In this document: positions 8,955 through 20,783 of the stretch, in pieces
How the letters are laid out: every line of letters begins with the position of its first letter
Position numbering within the stretch: position 1 is the first letter of the stretch
NCBI RefSeq assembly: GCF_019112545.1
Contig: NW_025064896.1
Coordinates: 799,317 to 863,316 of the forward strand
DNA: 64,000 bases
Direction of reading: 5' to 3'
Source: Guyanagaster necrorhizus
Lineage: Eukaryota > Basidiomycota > Agaricomycetes > Agaricales > Physalacriaceae
Position numbers and translations under genes: made by a program
Notes under the pieces: generated by a model
The model's input: only the letters and a program-made list of their open reading frames with translations
What the model was told of the DNA's origin: nothing
Databases searched by the model: none

Positions 8955-9386
8955 TGTTAAGCCCAAGCGACACGTGATCTGGCGACACGTGATAAACGGT
9001 TGTCCCTTCACACTTCGAGGGATCACCCGAGTTCACTTTAGGATGTCGCGCTTGTTCGGTGTGTCACAAGGCCACGCAGTGGCTCGAGAGTAGAATGGTG
9101 TGAATATAAACTTTAGCTCGAAGCTGGGGTATACCAGCGAGAGCTGCCGTCCTTAAATACTATTCGGTCTGTCTGCTAATTATACTACTACTTATTATGT
9201 GTGTCTGCGTCCATTGTGCTCGTTGTCCTGGAGCGTCGCTATCGTACATAAAAGGCTGATTGTATGTCGTCGAGCGCAACCGTCACAATGTCTTGCTGTG
9301 TGATGACTAAGCTTCCCACGGTCTTGTGCCTTCTGACTCAGCATAAATAGGGGTAAAAGAGAGGAAAAAGGAAATAAATCGTAACA
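8955..9386 (-). repeat. Element A 5' LTR
   Basis: 432 bp, 5' LTR on the element strand; carries the promoter that drives gag-pol. One difference from the left LTR (CpA instead of CpG at about 9011). Ends TG/CA and abuts the target duplication ATGAG. Confidence 0.97.
9113..9159 (-). promoter_or_regulatory. Element A LTR promoter: TATA box, predicted start and self-primer
   Basis: On the element strand TATTTAA (9159-9153) is followed 34 nt later by AGCTTCGAGCTAA (9125-9113). The complementarity to the PBS begins exactly at the A at 9125 and ends after 13 nt, as expected if 9125 is the transcription start and the RNA 5' end primes reverse transcription. The start site is inferred from spacing. 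Confidence 0.7.
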
Positions 9387-9767
9387 ATGAGTAGGAGTGT
9401 CTTCATCTCTGCCCTCTGAGTCTGGGCTGTCTGGGTTCCCATGCATGTTGCCCAGGGATAAGAGGTCTATTGAAGGGTCAGTTCAGGCACCATACATCAG
9501 GCTGGCTCATCAGGCCTCATTGGTTGGAATGCTGGTGGCATTGAAAGGGTTAGGGGAATTATCGTAATTAGGTTGGTGGGCAGTGAAGCTAGAGTGATGG
9601 TAGGTTTCCCTACAGGAAGGTTGTCCTCCACTGGAGGCTGATCCGAAAAGGCCTGGTTGTTCCTTTGAGGCAGAGGCTAGAATGTCTTCCATAGAAAACA
9701 TGTTTGGATGGGTAGGCTGGGTTTGTTCGGGATCAGTTTCTGTGGGTTGGGTAAATGTGGTGGACAT
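9387..9767 (-). pseudogene. Element B: gag N-terminal part
   Basis: Opens at ATG 9767 (MSTTFTQPTETDPEQTQPTH...), a Thr/Pro/Gln-rich N-terminus, and is broken by two consecutive stops (TGA at 9510-9512 and 9507-9509). Downstream codons in the same frame (MHGNPDSPDSEGRDEDTPT) run to the insertion point of element A at 9391, after which the gene continues at 1317. At least one frame change is needed to join the Gly/Pro-rich part at 1190-1317. Confidence 0.7.
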
Positions 9768-9794
9768 GATAAAATTTTTTGACTCAAGGGTTTG

Positions 9795-9805
9795 AGTTTG
9801 AATAT
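9795..9805 (-). other. Element B primer-binding site (self-primer type)
   Basis: + strand AGTTTGAATAT, 2 nt from the LTR start at 9808. It matches, with one CG/TG difference, AGTTCGAATAT, the sense sequence at the predicted transcript start in the B LTR (10050-10040). The RNA could therefore pair with this site over 11 nt (one G-U or mismatch). Confidence 0.65.
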
Positions 9806-9807
9806 AC

Positions 9808-10304
9808 TGTTAGGAATGTGCCAATCGAATGGGCTTGAGTGCACTCGTGGAGTCTGGCGGAGTGTGTGGGCATCGACAAAGCTATTGGCAACGTCACCCT
9901 TGAGTCAGGGCCCAAGGATCTGAATAGACAGGACGGAGATTCATCAGAGAAGTGAACCGGAATGTCCTTCGGAGCAGAATCCGACGGACGAGGTAGTGAG
10001 GAGTTGAAGTGAGTGCGAAGTGTGGGCTTATCCAAGTTGATATTCGAACTGAGTAGCTATGATGATATACATGGCTTTATATACTAATGGTAGCTAATTC
10101 CGAGTCAGATTCCATTGGATTCCAGTGTCGGTATATTCATTATCGAGTTTGGGGTCTAGATATTACAATGTGAAATACAGATGTGAAATAATACTGATGA
10201 AATGAAATTAGTAGGTAATGGGAAGCGGTCGGAGTCCAGTGGGTAGTGTGATTGGATTCGCGGTTGGTTGAGGTGACACAGAGGCTGGCAGCATGCATGT
10301 AACA
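9808..10304 (-). repeat. Element B 5' LTR
   Basis: 497 bp, TGTTAGGAATGTGCC...CATGTAACA. A solo copy lies at 31951-32445 and truncated copies at about 12727-12946 and 40163-40472. It lies immediately upstream (element strand) of the B gag. The other LTR of B is outside the window. Confidence 0.9.
10040..10083 (-). promoter_or_regulatory. Element B LTR promoter: TATA box, predicted start and self-primer
   Basis: Element-strand TATATAA (10083-10077) is followed 33 nt later by AGTTCGAATAT (10050-10040), which is complementary to the PBS at 9795-9805. Spacing is the same as in element A although the sequences are unrelated. The solo LTR at 31951 keeps both motifs. Confidence 0.65.
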
Positions 10305-11316
10305 GATCCATTAGTTAGATTCAGAGCTATAGCTCTTCCAAATAATCAGGTAGTCAACTATCATTATCATGCCACCTCTATGGGCCTGTACTTTGTGAAG
10401 TCAGTGGTTAAGAACTTGATTGATTTCAAAGTGTTCTTTATTATTGATGAGGTTCAGTAGCAGAGAAGATAGGCATTCCTGATTTAAAAATGCAGATGCA
10501 ATAAAAGGAGTGAGGAGATTTATTGAATATGTTATCCTCCAACTGGGTGGAAGACAGAGTTTGTAGCAAAATTGCTGACTTTGGTGAGAATAAAAAAGGA
10601 TTCTATTTGCTTGTCAGCAAGTTTCTGTTTTGGATGCAGAAGATGGAGCTTGATTGTGTCCAACCAGACTTTGTCATTGATATTGTATATATAGGCTAAA
10701 GCATGATGTTTATTATACTGTTTTTTCATAGAGGTGGCTGCCTTTTCAAGAGCAGTCTGAGTTTTATTATAGATCTTGGTCATGGTAGAAGTGAAGTCTG
10801 AGGAGGCAGAGGTTGTGGTGTGGGCTCATTCTGTATAGGAGACATTGGAGTGTTGGCCATGGTTGATGAAGAAAGGGGTTTTGCCAGTTGCAGAATAGAT
10901 ATAATTATTGTGTTAGAAAGCTGCAAGAGCAAGCCATTCTATCCAATCATCTTGGTGATAGTTGATAAACAGATAGAGATATTTCTTGACCTCTTGGTTG
11001 ACCCTCTCTGTTTGGCTATCTGTCTGTGAGTGATAAGCAGTAGATGTATTTTGCCAAATATTGAGTAGCTGATACAAGTCATTAAGGAATTTTGAGATAA
11101 ATTGTGGTCTCCAATCTGAGATTATGACTTGAGGTATGCCATACTTGGCATATACCTTATTGTAGAGTACTTTAGCCCACTCTTCCAAGGTTAGTTCTAT
11201 AGAGCATATGATCAGAATGATTGCTTTTAAAAAGCAGTTGATGATAACAAGAATAGCATCATAGCTATTGCATTCTGATAATCCAGTGATCATATCCACC
11301 AAGATGTGAGTCCAGA
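10305..11316 (-). pseudogene. Element D: decayed integrase/chromodomain of a chromovirus
   Basis: Minus-strand pol remnant homologous to the end of element A pol. Readable pieces are an integrase core ([39 protein letters not shown]; 10913-11302), an integrase C-terminal region (DKVWLDTIKLHLLHPKQKLADK; 10532-10783) and chromodomain traces at 10305-10440. Stops and frame shifts are frequent and CpG is nearly absent. Element B is inserted in or next to it at 10304; similarity stops abruptly at about 11316. Confidence 0.85.
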
Positions 11317-11321
11317 GTGAC

Positions 11322-12731
11322 TGTTGATATGCTTGGTAATGGCTAAGTGACTAAGAGAGGTGAATGAGAAATGAACTCTCAATCACCAACACCTAACCAC
11401 TCAATACACAATCATCAAATACAGTTGAGGTCAGTTGTTTCGAGTACAATAGAAGCACTCTTGCAGTCTTAAATAAAATCAAAGAAACAGTCAATAAAGA
11501 TAGTTATTCAACTCTATCTTGCTTTCAAAGATGCAATACTCATGAGAGTAGTTTATAGCAATGTTTAAGTATAATTAGGACTTAGAATCGATGTGAAATT
11601 GTGCTCCAAATCAACTTAGAATATTCTGAAACCCAATAAACTCCAAAACACAAATACTAAGTCTATCAAGCCCTTAGGCTTGACTAGTGGCACTCTTGGC
11701 TGGCTAGTGGTCCTCAAAACTGAAGAACTTGTATTCTGACACCGAAACCCTTATAGTTTGGAACCCAAATTAATCTGAAACCCAAAATACAGTTATTATT
11801 CCAATCCAATCCTCTCTAAGTGATAAAGCAACTTAAATAAATCACTAAGTCAAAGCAGAACTCAAAATCCGTTGTCCCAGGGACTAGCTACAGTGGGCTA
11901 GAAGGCCTGAATGCAGGGGTGGGTCACTTGCTTGCTATTTCCCCCCCATTCCCTTCTTTTATACACTAACAACAGGTACAGAATCTATAAATAAAGCATT
12001 CAAAATAATATTTCTCCTGTTCAAAGCGGAATCACGCCATTATTCTGGAATGGTGGCACTCCTGGACTCCCCTAGACTTGCCCAGACCTGCCTGGCCACC
12101 GCACAGCTTTATTTTAAGCCTACAGTGCCTGTGGATACCTAACTCCTTTCTGTCTACTCAAAGTTTTAATCCTCTGAGTTATTCTTAGTAGCTCAATTGA
12201 TCAGGCCCAGTCAACCAGTCCTATCCACTCTATTCCTCTCAATTCTAAGTCCCTTAGGTCACCTGATACCTAGAAAATTTGGACTTAGGCATTTGAGTCA
12301 AAACTCACAGTGCTAGCCACAGATCATTGGGTCTCTCTTCTTACTGCTTCTGGATGATGCTATCTCTACTCAATACTCCACAACTGGCTATGGTATTATA
12401 CCTCTAGCTGTCTTAGAATATACTTGTCTTAGTGGCATGTAGAATTGGCCCTATTTGAGGTACCATTTCTAAGTCCAACTTGGACTTAGTATTTCCCAAG
12501 GTGTGATGCAAAACTTTTCTAAGTTCAAACCTGACTTAGAATTTTTATCCTTAGGCCATATTGTTTTACAAAGTCCCTTTTAGACTTAGTATTGGTGACT
12601 AGCATGACTATCAGCTTGGAGCCTCAGCCATAGTCCTCTACTGACTAATGATTCTCAGTTACTAGCATATTCTAGTGTGTTATGCAGAATTTGCAAATTA
12701 TAGAGCTGAACATGTACCCTGCATATCAATA
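11322..12731. repeat. 1.4-kb segment with 11-bp terminal inverted repeats (candidate solo LTR)
   Basis: Begins TGTTGATATGC and ends GCATATCAATA, an inverted pair matching at 10 of 11 positions and compatible with a TG...CA LTR end. No coding frame. It contains many copies of the heptamer GACTTAG and its complement CTAAGTC, often in close inverted pairs. Left flank is element D pol, right flank is a truncated LTR-B, and the flanking 5-mers (GTGAC and GTAGC) do not match, so simple insertion is not shown. Part of the terminal similarity could come from LTR-B itself. Confidence 0.4.
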
Positions 12732-12946
12732 GTAGCTAATTCTGAGTTGGATTCTATTGGATTCTGATGTCAATATTTGCTACTGAGTTCAGAGTCTAGA
12801 TATTACAATGTGAAATATAGATGTGAAATGATAATGGTGAAAATGAAATTAATAGGTAATAGAAAGTGAGCAGAGTCTGGTGGGTTTTGGCAATTGAATC
12901 TGTGATTGGTTGAGATGACACAGAGGCTGGCAGCATGTGCATAACA
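12727..12946 (-). repeat. Truncated LTR of family B
   Basis: About 220 bp matching the right-hand half of the B LTR (shared AGTAGCTAATTC, TCTAGATATTACAATGTGAA, ACACAGAGGCTGGCAGCATG), with CpGs lost. Ends ATAACA at 12946. The left half of the LTR is missing. Confidence 0.85.
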
Positions 12947-13083
12947 ATATGTGATAAACTAGCACTGTATTATATTTGTACAGTCATGCTAAAGTCCACT
13001 TAATGTGTTCTAGTACATGAAATGCTTTCAAAGCCAATAACAGATAAGATTTGAGAAAAGATAGTATGAGATAAACTTATAGC
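12947..13083 (-). repeat. Element C LTR, left piece
   Basis: Degenerate LTR related to the A LTR (TGATAAACTAG...CACTTAATGTGTTCT). Its right piece resumes at 21273 after insertion of A'. The last five bases ATAGC (13079-13083) form the target duplication of A'. Its outer end is cut by the LTR-B fragment. Confidence 0.7.
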
Positions 13084-13539
13084 TGTATATGATCTGATAC
13101 ACATGATAAACTAGTGTGACTTTGCATTCAAGCCTTCTGCTAGAGTTCACTTGATGTGTTCTCATGATTGAGATGCTTCAAGACATAAGAAGATAGCTCA
13201 AGAGTAGAATGAGTATGAATAAACTTTAGCTCAAAGCTGGGATTATACTAGCAAGAGCTGTTCTGCTTATATACAAGTCATTCATACTACTATAAATATT
13301 CCTGCTTATTATGTCTGTCCTGATTATTATGCCTGTTGTTTTTGAGCATCATTACTAGCTATAATAGTGTCATTGTGCATTGTCAGACAACACTGTTGCA
13401 TTGAAGGACAATGACCAACTAGGCTTGTTGTGATGACTAAGCCAGTCTCATGGTCTTAAGTGCTGGTTTAGGCACTCTGACTAAGCATAAATAGGGGTTA
13501 ATCTAGAAAAAGGGTGATTAAAAAGGAAAAATCATAATA
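13084..13539 (-). repeat. Element A' 3' LTR
   Basis: Starts TGTATATGATCTG (a deletion of about 15 bp relative to the other LTR follows TGT) and ends ATAATA, in place of GTAACA. Followed by the decayed polypurine region TTACTTTCTCCTTAAG. Confidence 0.85.
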
Positions 13540-16500
13540 TTACTTTCTCCTTAAGACTATTGTCCTGATAACTTAATTCAGAGATAATTCATAGTCACAT
13601 ATAGTCTCTGCAGCATCTATCTGCTTTTCATTGACTCACTGATTAGATTCAGAGCCATAGCCTTTTCAGCTAACTAAATAATTCATGGTTGTCATCATTT
13701 CACCATCTCTAGTCTTGATCTTGTATAGTTTGTGATTTAATATTTAATTGACTTCATAGTGTTCTTCATCATCAATCAAGTCAGGAGGAGAGAGTAGTGG
13801 TTGCTTCTGATTAGGGAATGCAGGTATAATATATAGTGTGAAAAGTGTTTCATTGAACACATCATGTACTTTTCAGTGGGTCAGTAGGTGGAGTTTATAT
13901 GCTGACTGGCTGATTTTTGTGAGGATAGAGAATGGGTCTGTCCTCTTGTCAGCCAGTTTCTGTTTGGATCATGGGAGGTGTAAGTTTGTCATATCCAGCT
14001 ATACTTTATCATGAATATTATAGTTTTGGGTGGATGTTCAGTGTTTGTCATACTGCTTCTTCATTGAGATGGCCACCTTTTCAAGAGCAGTTTGGGTTTC
14101 ATCATGAATTTTGCTTGTAGTTGCCACAAAGTTGGAGGAGACAGAAGTCATAGTGTGCATACATGTTGTTTGTGTCAGATTTGGATGTCAGCCATGGTTT
14201 ATAAAGAAAGGTGACTTTCCAGTAGCTGAATGAATGCAGTTATTGTGTTGGAAGGCTGCAAGCACCAGTCACTCCATCTAATCATCTTGTCAGTAGTTGA
14301 TAAAGAAGCAGAGATATTTTTCCATCTCTTAGTTAACCCACTCTGTTTGCCCATCAGTCTGTGGATGGTATATGGTGGAAGTATTTCATTGAATGCTGAG
14401 GAGCTTGTATAAGTTGTCAAGGAACTTAGAAACAAATTGTGGTCCCTAGTCCAAGATTATGACTTGTGGCATCCCATATTTAGCATAGACTTCATCTCAT
14501 AGGATTTTCACCTATCCTTCTGACATCAGTTCAGTTGAACAGGCTACTGGGATGACTGCCTTTGAGAACCTGTCAATGATGATGAGGATTGCATCATAGC
14601 CATTACAATCAGAGAGGCCAGTTATCATATCAACTAAGATATGTGTCCATGGTCCTTAGAGCACTTCATTCAGATGAAGGAGTGCTGCTCAGGCTTGCAT
14701 GGATGTCTTTTCATGCTGGTATGTTTCACACTTCTTGGTGTATTTTTTGATGTCTTGCCCCATTTTCAGCTACCAGTACTTCTGTAAAATCAGCTCTTTA
14801 GTTTTCACAATTTCTGAATGCCCTGCAGTAGCATGATTATAACATGTGGTGATGATCTTACCATATAGTCCTTGATCTTGTGGGATGTATATCTGTCTAT
14901 TATATCAGATCAGCCCTCTCTCCTTCATCATGCCTTGCTCATGGTTCAGGGACAGAGCCACTCATTGGTCTTATTTGCAGCTGTTTCTGGTCACACTCTT
15001 GATTCATTCATGAATCTCCTCCTCTGTTGGCATAATCATGGTCATAAAGTGTTCAGGCTTTAGCATTATTACCTCTTCATTATTCATCATCTCCTGGTCA
15101 TGATCTGCATGTCAGCTGAGAAGATCCACCTTTTTGTTTGCCATTCCTGCTTTATGATGCAGGGTGTACTAGTACTGGCTCAGTTCTGTGACCCACCAAG
15201 CCTGTCATTGGTTTAGCTTTTAAGGTTGTTAAAAATATTGGAGATTTTGATAGTCAGTTCAGACTTCAAAAGTCTCAGTGGTACTAATGAGATAGTGCTG
15301 CCATTCTTCTAAGGCAAGCATGATCACAAGCAATTCTTTGTCATAGATTTTGTAGTTTTGCTCAGTTGTTGTTAGAACCTTCAAGAGGAAGGCCACTGGT
15401 CACCACCTTTCTTCTTGTTTCTGGAATAGAACAGCCCCAATGGCTCTCTCACTTGAGTTGGCTTCCATCCAGAACTTGTCATCCTGGCTAAGAATGGTGA
15501 GTATTATGTCCTCTGCCAATCATCATTTCAGATCATTAAATGCTGCTTGTTGCAACTGCCTTCAGACCCAGGGGGTATTACCAGTTAGTTGCATCATTGG
15601 CTAGATTATCCTGCTGTAGTCTCAGATGAAGTGATAATAAAAGTTTGTGAACCCTAAGAAGGATTGAAGTTCTTTCTTCTTTGTGGGCTCTGGCTATTTC
15701 ATGACTCCAGCTACTTTGACAGAGTCCATGCAGATGCTCCCCTCACTGATAATTACTCCAAGGTATTCTGTCTCTAATATCTCAAACTTGCACTTCTCCA
15801 CTTTGAGGAATAATTTATGCTTTCTCATCAGAGCTAACACCTGCCATATTAGCCTTCAGTGCTCCTCCTTTATTTTTGACATGATGAGAATATTATCCAA
15901 ATAGATTGTCACCTTTTCTGTGGCAATGAGATCTTTGAAAATATCATTCATCATCTATTAGAAGGTGGCTGGAGAGTTTGTGAGTCCAAAGAACATGACT
16001 GTTGGCTTAGAAAGTCCATAATTCATTTTAAAAGTGGCTTTCCATTTGTCATCTTCCTTGATGTGCATATTGTTGTATCTCTAGCAGATGTCAAGCTTGG
16101 TATAGTACCTAGCTCCCTGAAGCTTGTCCATTAGTTCTAAGATCAGAGGAAGGGGATAACAATTTTTAATCATCATCTCATTCAGCTTCTGGTAATCCTG
16201 GACTGATTGGAGTTTGCCATCCTTCTTTTTGACAAAGAAGAATAGAGAGGGCATTGGCAACTTAGATAGTTGGATTCTCCCACTGGACAAGTTTTTGTCC
16301 AGAAATCTGTTGAGTTCCTGTTGCTTGTTGTTACTAAGTGAGTACATCTTGCAATTCAGATTGATGTTGGCATTGGAGATCAGCTCAATAGCATGATCTT
16401 ATGGTTTGGGCTCTGGAAGCTCATCAAAGCTCTTCTTCTCAAAGAGGTCCTTGTAATCTCATGCTCACTCAGGCACCATCTCTTTGAATATCTTCTTCTC

Positions 16501-17480
16501 CTTCTCTGCATTAGCTTTGGCCACTAAGTTGTTAGCATGATGCATGGCCCATATGTGCAGAGCCTGTTGAATATTGACAGCTAGAATGGTTTCACCATCT
16601 TCCATCTCCTCATCTCAACAATCTTCAAGATCTTTGTTGGGTAGTTCAAAGAGAATTTTTCAACACTTACAATGTGCAAAGATGACCTTTCCAGTTTTCC
16701 AGTTGATCAGAGGATTATAGTGTATCAACCAGTCATGACCAAGGAACACTTCTTTTGTTCTGAGATCAGTGACTGCTAAATGAACCCATTTGAAATGATC
16801 TCCAATTATGAGTTGTAGCTCAATGAACTTGGTTATTGAGCTGGCTTGGTTCTTGGTCCTGTCAGCATTATAAACTGAGATAGAGGCAGCAGTGACTCTT
16901 GTTGAGAGTTAGTGCTTATTGACAAAAGCACAATTTATTGAACTGCCTGTGCAGCTACTATCAACCAATATGATTACCACATGTACAAAGCAGTTGGTAA
17001 GTGTTTTGATTTGAGCCTTTACTGTTAAGTCTTAGCCTATGATCTTGGTCCATTGAATGTATCTTCAGGGTCCATGTAATTTATCAAGCCATTCTAAGGC
17101 TCAACATCTTTTGACTTCCTTCATCCCTTTGATCATCTCATCAATGACCTCTTCAGCTTGGGTTTTGTGGACCCAATTCTTGAGTACAGTCTTCACTGCT
17201 TCCTCCATTGGTGCTTTCCTAATGGCCCTTCATATCTATTCAGTATCAAATGGCTTGAGCTACTTGGTGGGGGTCTCTCTCTCTATTTAGCCTATAGGCA
17301 TTTGAGTTTTTGTTTTTGATGATTCATTGGCAGATATAGTGATAGCAGAAGTAAGTATATTCAAATTCATGCATAATTTAGATATATTGCTACCTACAGA
17401 GAGGCTATTAGTCTATCCTGCAGCTACACTTGTAGTCCTGCTAAGCTCTTTGGCCAATCCAGTGGAATTGCTCACTGATC
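13540..17480 (-). pseudogene. Element A': decayed pol
   Basis: Colinear with element A pol. Readable pieces include the RT region at 16081-16347 (FFFVKKKDGKLQSVQDYQKL, LMDKLQGARYYTKLD), integrase core near 14430-14650, and the protease region near 16900. Many stop codons in all frames; CpG-depleted. No functional product expected. Confidence 0.88.
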
Positions 17481-17489
17481 AGCCTTATC

Positions 17490-20400
17490 TTTTACCTCTT
17501 CAATCTTTGTCTCCATACCAAGCTCTTCTGCTTTCTTTTGCAGTTCTTCGATTTGTGCTCAAATGTCCTTTCAGATTCACTTCTTCTTGAGGCAGTCCCT
17601 CAACATGTGGTCCTTCTGACTGCAGTTAAAGCACTTTTCCTCTTTCTTTAATCAATCTATGTCCATAGGCTTCTCTGTCTCTGTGTATGTTACTCTGGTC
17701 TCTGTCTTTTGCATACTATAAGAGATACTGGCTGTTGATAATTCTGATTTAGCAGTGTTAGATGTATTGTTGTTCTTTGAAGTCAAAGGCTGGTTTAGCT
17801 TCTGATAGTCCTGCAAGATGGATTGCTCTGCCTTCTGCCTCTGCTGCTTCTTGTACATCTTGATGATCTGTTCCTTCTATTCATCATACCCCTTTGGAAT
17901 GAATTTTCCAAAGCTGAGATCATCATAATATAAAAAGGCAGAGATCCTCTCTTGAGGGCCTCCACCATTGGTCTGTCATTGGCAATGTCATCCCATATTC
18001 TAGCAACTTTAGTGAGCTGTTCTAGCTTATCAAAGTAGTCTATAGCCACCTTATCTCCCATCTTCCATTCCTTAATTCTCTGCTTATAGACTTTCTGTAT
18101 TGCTGAATTAATAAATTTGTTGTTCAACATTTGTTTGAATATCAGCCATATGAGATATCAGTAATGGTGTCTCATAGTGGAGCAGAAGTTAGAGGAGATC
18201 AGGATCCACCATGTTTTCACTTTGTCCTCCAGATATGAGGAAGTAAAAGCACTGCAATTCATATCAGTTTCTAGATAGATAGTGTACACTTCAAAGTACT
18301 ACTCACAATTGATAAGGAAACAGTCGATGTCATCAGAGGCCCTCTTAAAAGGTCAGAGCTTCTGAAGCAGGTCAGATTAGCACTGGAGAACAGTGGTGTT
18401 TTCTGATAGTGGTCCCATAGGATTAGGCCATTCATTGAAGGGCAGGCATCATCACTCAGTGGACAGCCTAGAGAACAAATGGAGAGACCCATCATTGGCA
18501 ATAGGACTCCCCTGGAGGGTGGCTTCTTTTTGTATGATCACTCTGTCTCATATAGTGAACTCTAGTTAGACCACTTCTGAGTTATTGTGGACTGGCTCTT
18601 TTTCAGTCCCACTTTCTATGGCTTTATCTGGTGGTGGTTAAGCATCAAGAAGTTGGCTCTCTTTCTCAGTTTATGGATTTCAGAGGCTGACTGGTCAGAT
18701 TATCAGCTAGGGCCTAGATTGTGAAAGCTGGATTGCTATAGATTGCACCAAAGAGATTATGTCTGACTGCCAGCTTTGTCAACTTTATGCTGAGGATGCT
18801 ATGTAGATAGCTCATTGTGGGGTCACAGATGGTGACTATGACATTGGTTGGATGTTGAAGTGGAATTGATATGCTGGTAATTTGTGGAGTTGATCTTCTG
18901 GGTGATTCTGGTTGTAGGTTTCAATAGCATATTTGGTGGTGGAATATTATAAAATATCCTGCTGTTTCTCTGGTTCTGTGTTAATATATAACTATCTCAT
19001 ATGTAATGCCAACTATCAGACATCATGCTATAAAAATGTTACCCTCTTCTGATATAGTTTGTGGTACTCCTCAACCCTTGCCCTCTGAATTTCCTCCTCT
19101 AGAGCTTCTTCATTGGTGTCTTCTTTGGTGTACTTTATAAAGTCCTCAAGTCTATGAGGATTCTCACTGCTCTCTATTCTCTCATTATTCTCATCCTCAT
19201 TGCCCTCACTGTCCTTCTTGAAGAGGGAATCAATAGGCTGGTTAAAGAGGCTCTCTGCAGAAGATCTAATTGTTGCTGAGAAACTGGTGGAGCTGAGTGC
19301 TGGACTCAGCTTCAGGGCTGAAAGGAATGGGGATGGTGGATAGGCCTGCTCAGAGACTGGCTCTAACTTCAATATCATACCTATTGCCACTATACACTCA
19401 CACTGCCTCCAGATCCTCACTATAAATTCTGAAGTTTCTATAGAACTCCAAGTTAAGGAACTGTTGAGCAATTCTACTTCTGAGAAATTGCCAGAGAGTA
19501 TGATCAGAGATATAGGCATTGAGGAATACTCATAGTCTGTAGATGTTGAGAATGAACTTGTCATCTGAGTGGGTGATGTCAGGACTGGGGTGTGTCAGAG
19601 AGGGGGATACTCAAGGGATGAAGAGTGGACAGTGGTCCTAGGAGGATAGGGGCATCCATTGTTGTCTCTTTGCTTAGCTTCACTTCTAGTGATCAGGCTA
19701 AAGAGGCCCACCCAGAGATCTGTGTCAATAGTGCTAGGTTCTCAGAAAACAGAGGTGGAGAGCTCAGACTGAAGGCCATACCAGCCCAGGGACTCACTTC
19801 TCAGATAGGCTGCTTTGGCTTTCTGCTATCACTGGCATAGTCATCAGTTCTCTTCTCCTTCTTCATACTCTCACTAAGCCTCCACTCAGACATGCTCTGC
19901 AAGATCTTCTCAAGCTTGCTTGGAGTTAGCCCAGACTCACTTTTCAGATAGCTGCTCTTGCCGTCATACTGCTATGTCAAAGTCAAATGGGACTCAAAGA
20001 TCTCAGTCTAGGAATAGTCAGTGGATGATATGTTCCCTGGCTGCTTGTCCTCATCCTTCATTGTTGCTGAGGCTGTTGGGCATCCTGCCCATCCCATGGT
20101 CACTGTGGTGGGAGTGGATCGAGGGGGCAGAGCTTCTGGATGGAGTTGCATAGAGGGAGTTGTATTCCAAGTTTTCTGTGTGTGGTGAAATATTTCTGAG
20201 TCCTGAAGCCACTCTAGCAGCATCAAGAGAGTCTCTGGCATGGTCAGCAACCACAGGGGCTCTTGTGGCAATAGAATGGTCAGGGAATAGTAAGTCATTA
20301 AAAAAGTCCAAGAAAAGATTCTTGTCCTCATAGTTAGGGACTGGAGACAGGACCCATGAGTTTCAGAATCCTGTGAGGCAAGAGTCTTAGTTTCTGCTGT

Positions 20401-20532
20401 CTGATCATTAAGAAGGGTATCTGTGTCTCTCTTCTTTCTGAACATCTCCTGTATGTAAGCTGCTAGGCCCAGCTTCTGGTAGAGGGTACCTTGTGGATTG
20501 GCAGGATATTCTTTTGGATTTAGAAATATCAT
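17490..20532 (-). pseudogene. Element A': decayed gag
   Basis: Colinear with the 1,012-aa Gag of A: N-terminal piece at 20008-20532 (PANPQGTLYQKLGLAAYI), acidic/Glu-rich piece at 19028-19564, capsid piece at 17795-18130 (DKVAIDYFDKLEQLTKVA), and linker at 17652-17858 ending PMDID. The zinc knuckle region (about 17560-17650) is mutated. Broken by stops and frame shifts. Confidence 0.88.
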
Positions 20533-20783
20533 AGAGTGAGAGATTGGGGGTTACATTTCAGAGAATTCAGCAGATATTCTGAAATTCCTGATAGTGTCTA
20601 ACTGCTCAGGCTGTGATTGATTGGTGTCCATAGCACAGCTGTATAATCACCAATAATCCCAACAATATTCTGATAATAGAAGTGAGAAGTTTGAAGAACT
20701 TGTGATCAAAGTTTAGGAATTCAGAGTTGATAGATAGCATTTGGTTTTCTCTACACTATAGTGCATGAGAAAAGAGAAGAAAT

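Larger units (their letters stand above)
1318..9386 (-). mobile_element. Element A: young full-length Ty3/gypsy chromovirus
   Basis: An 8,069-bp LTR retrotransposon on the minus strand. It has two 432-bp LTRs (1318-1749 and 8955-9386), each beginning TG and ending CA, differing at one position that I could find (a CpG at about 1374 in the left copy, CpA in the right copy). The insertion is flanked by a perfect 5-bp target duplication ATGAG (1313-1317 and 9387-9391). Order on the element strand: LTR, PBS, gag, pol (protease, RT, RNase H, integrase, chromodomain), hairpin, polypurine tract, LTR. This order with a C-terminal chromodomain defines a chromovirus. It sits inside the gag of element B. 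One in-frame TGA in pol (2518-2520) is the only coding defect seen, so the copy is recent but probably not autonomous. Confidence 0.97.

Noticed and set aside
11322..12731. Claiming a clean insertion of a solo LTR
   Set aside because: Flanking 5-mers differ (GTGAC/GTAGC), the neighbouring LTR-B is truncated, and part of the right terminal motif could be LTR-B sequence.
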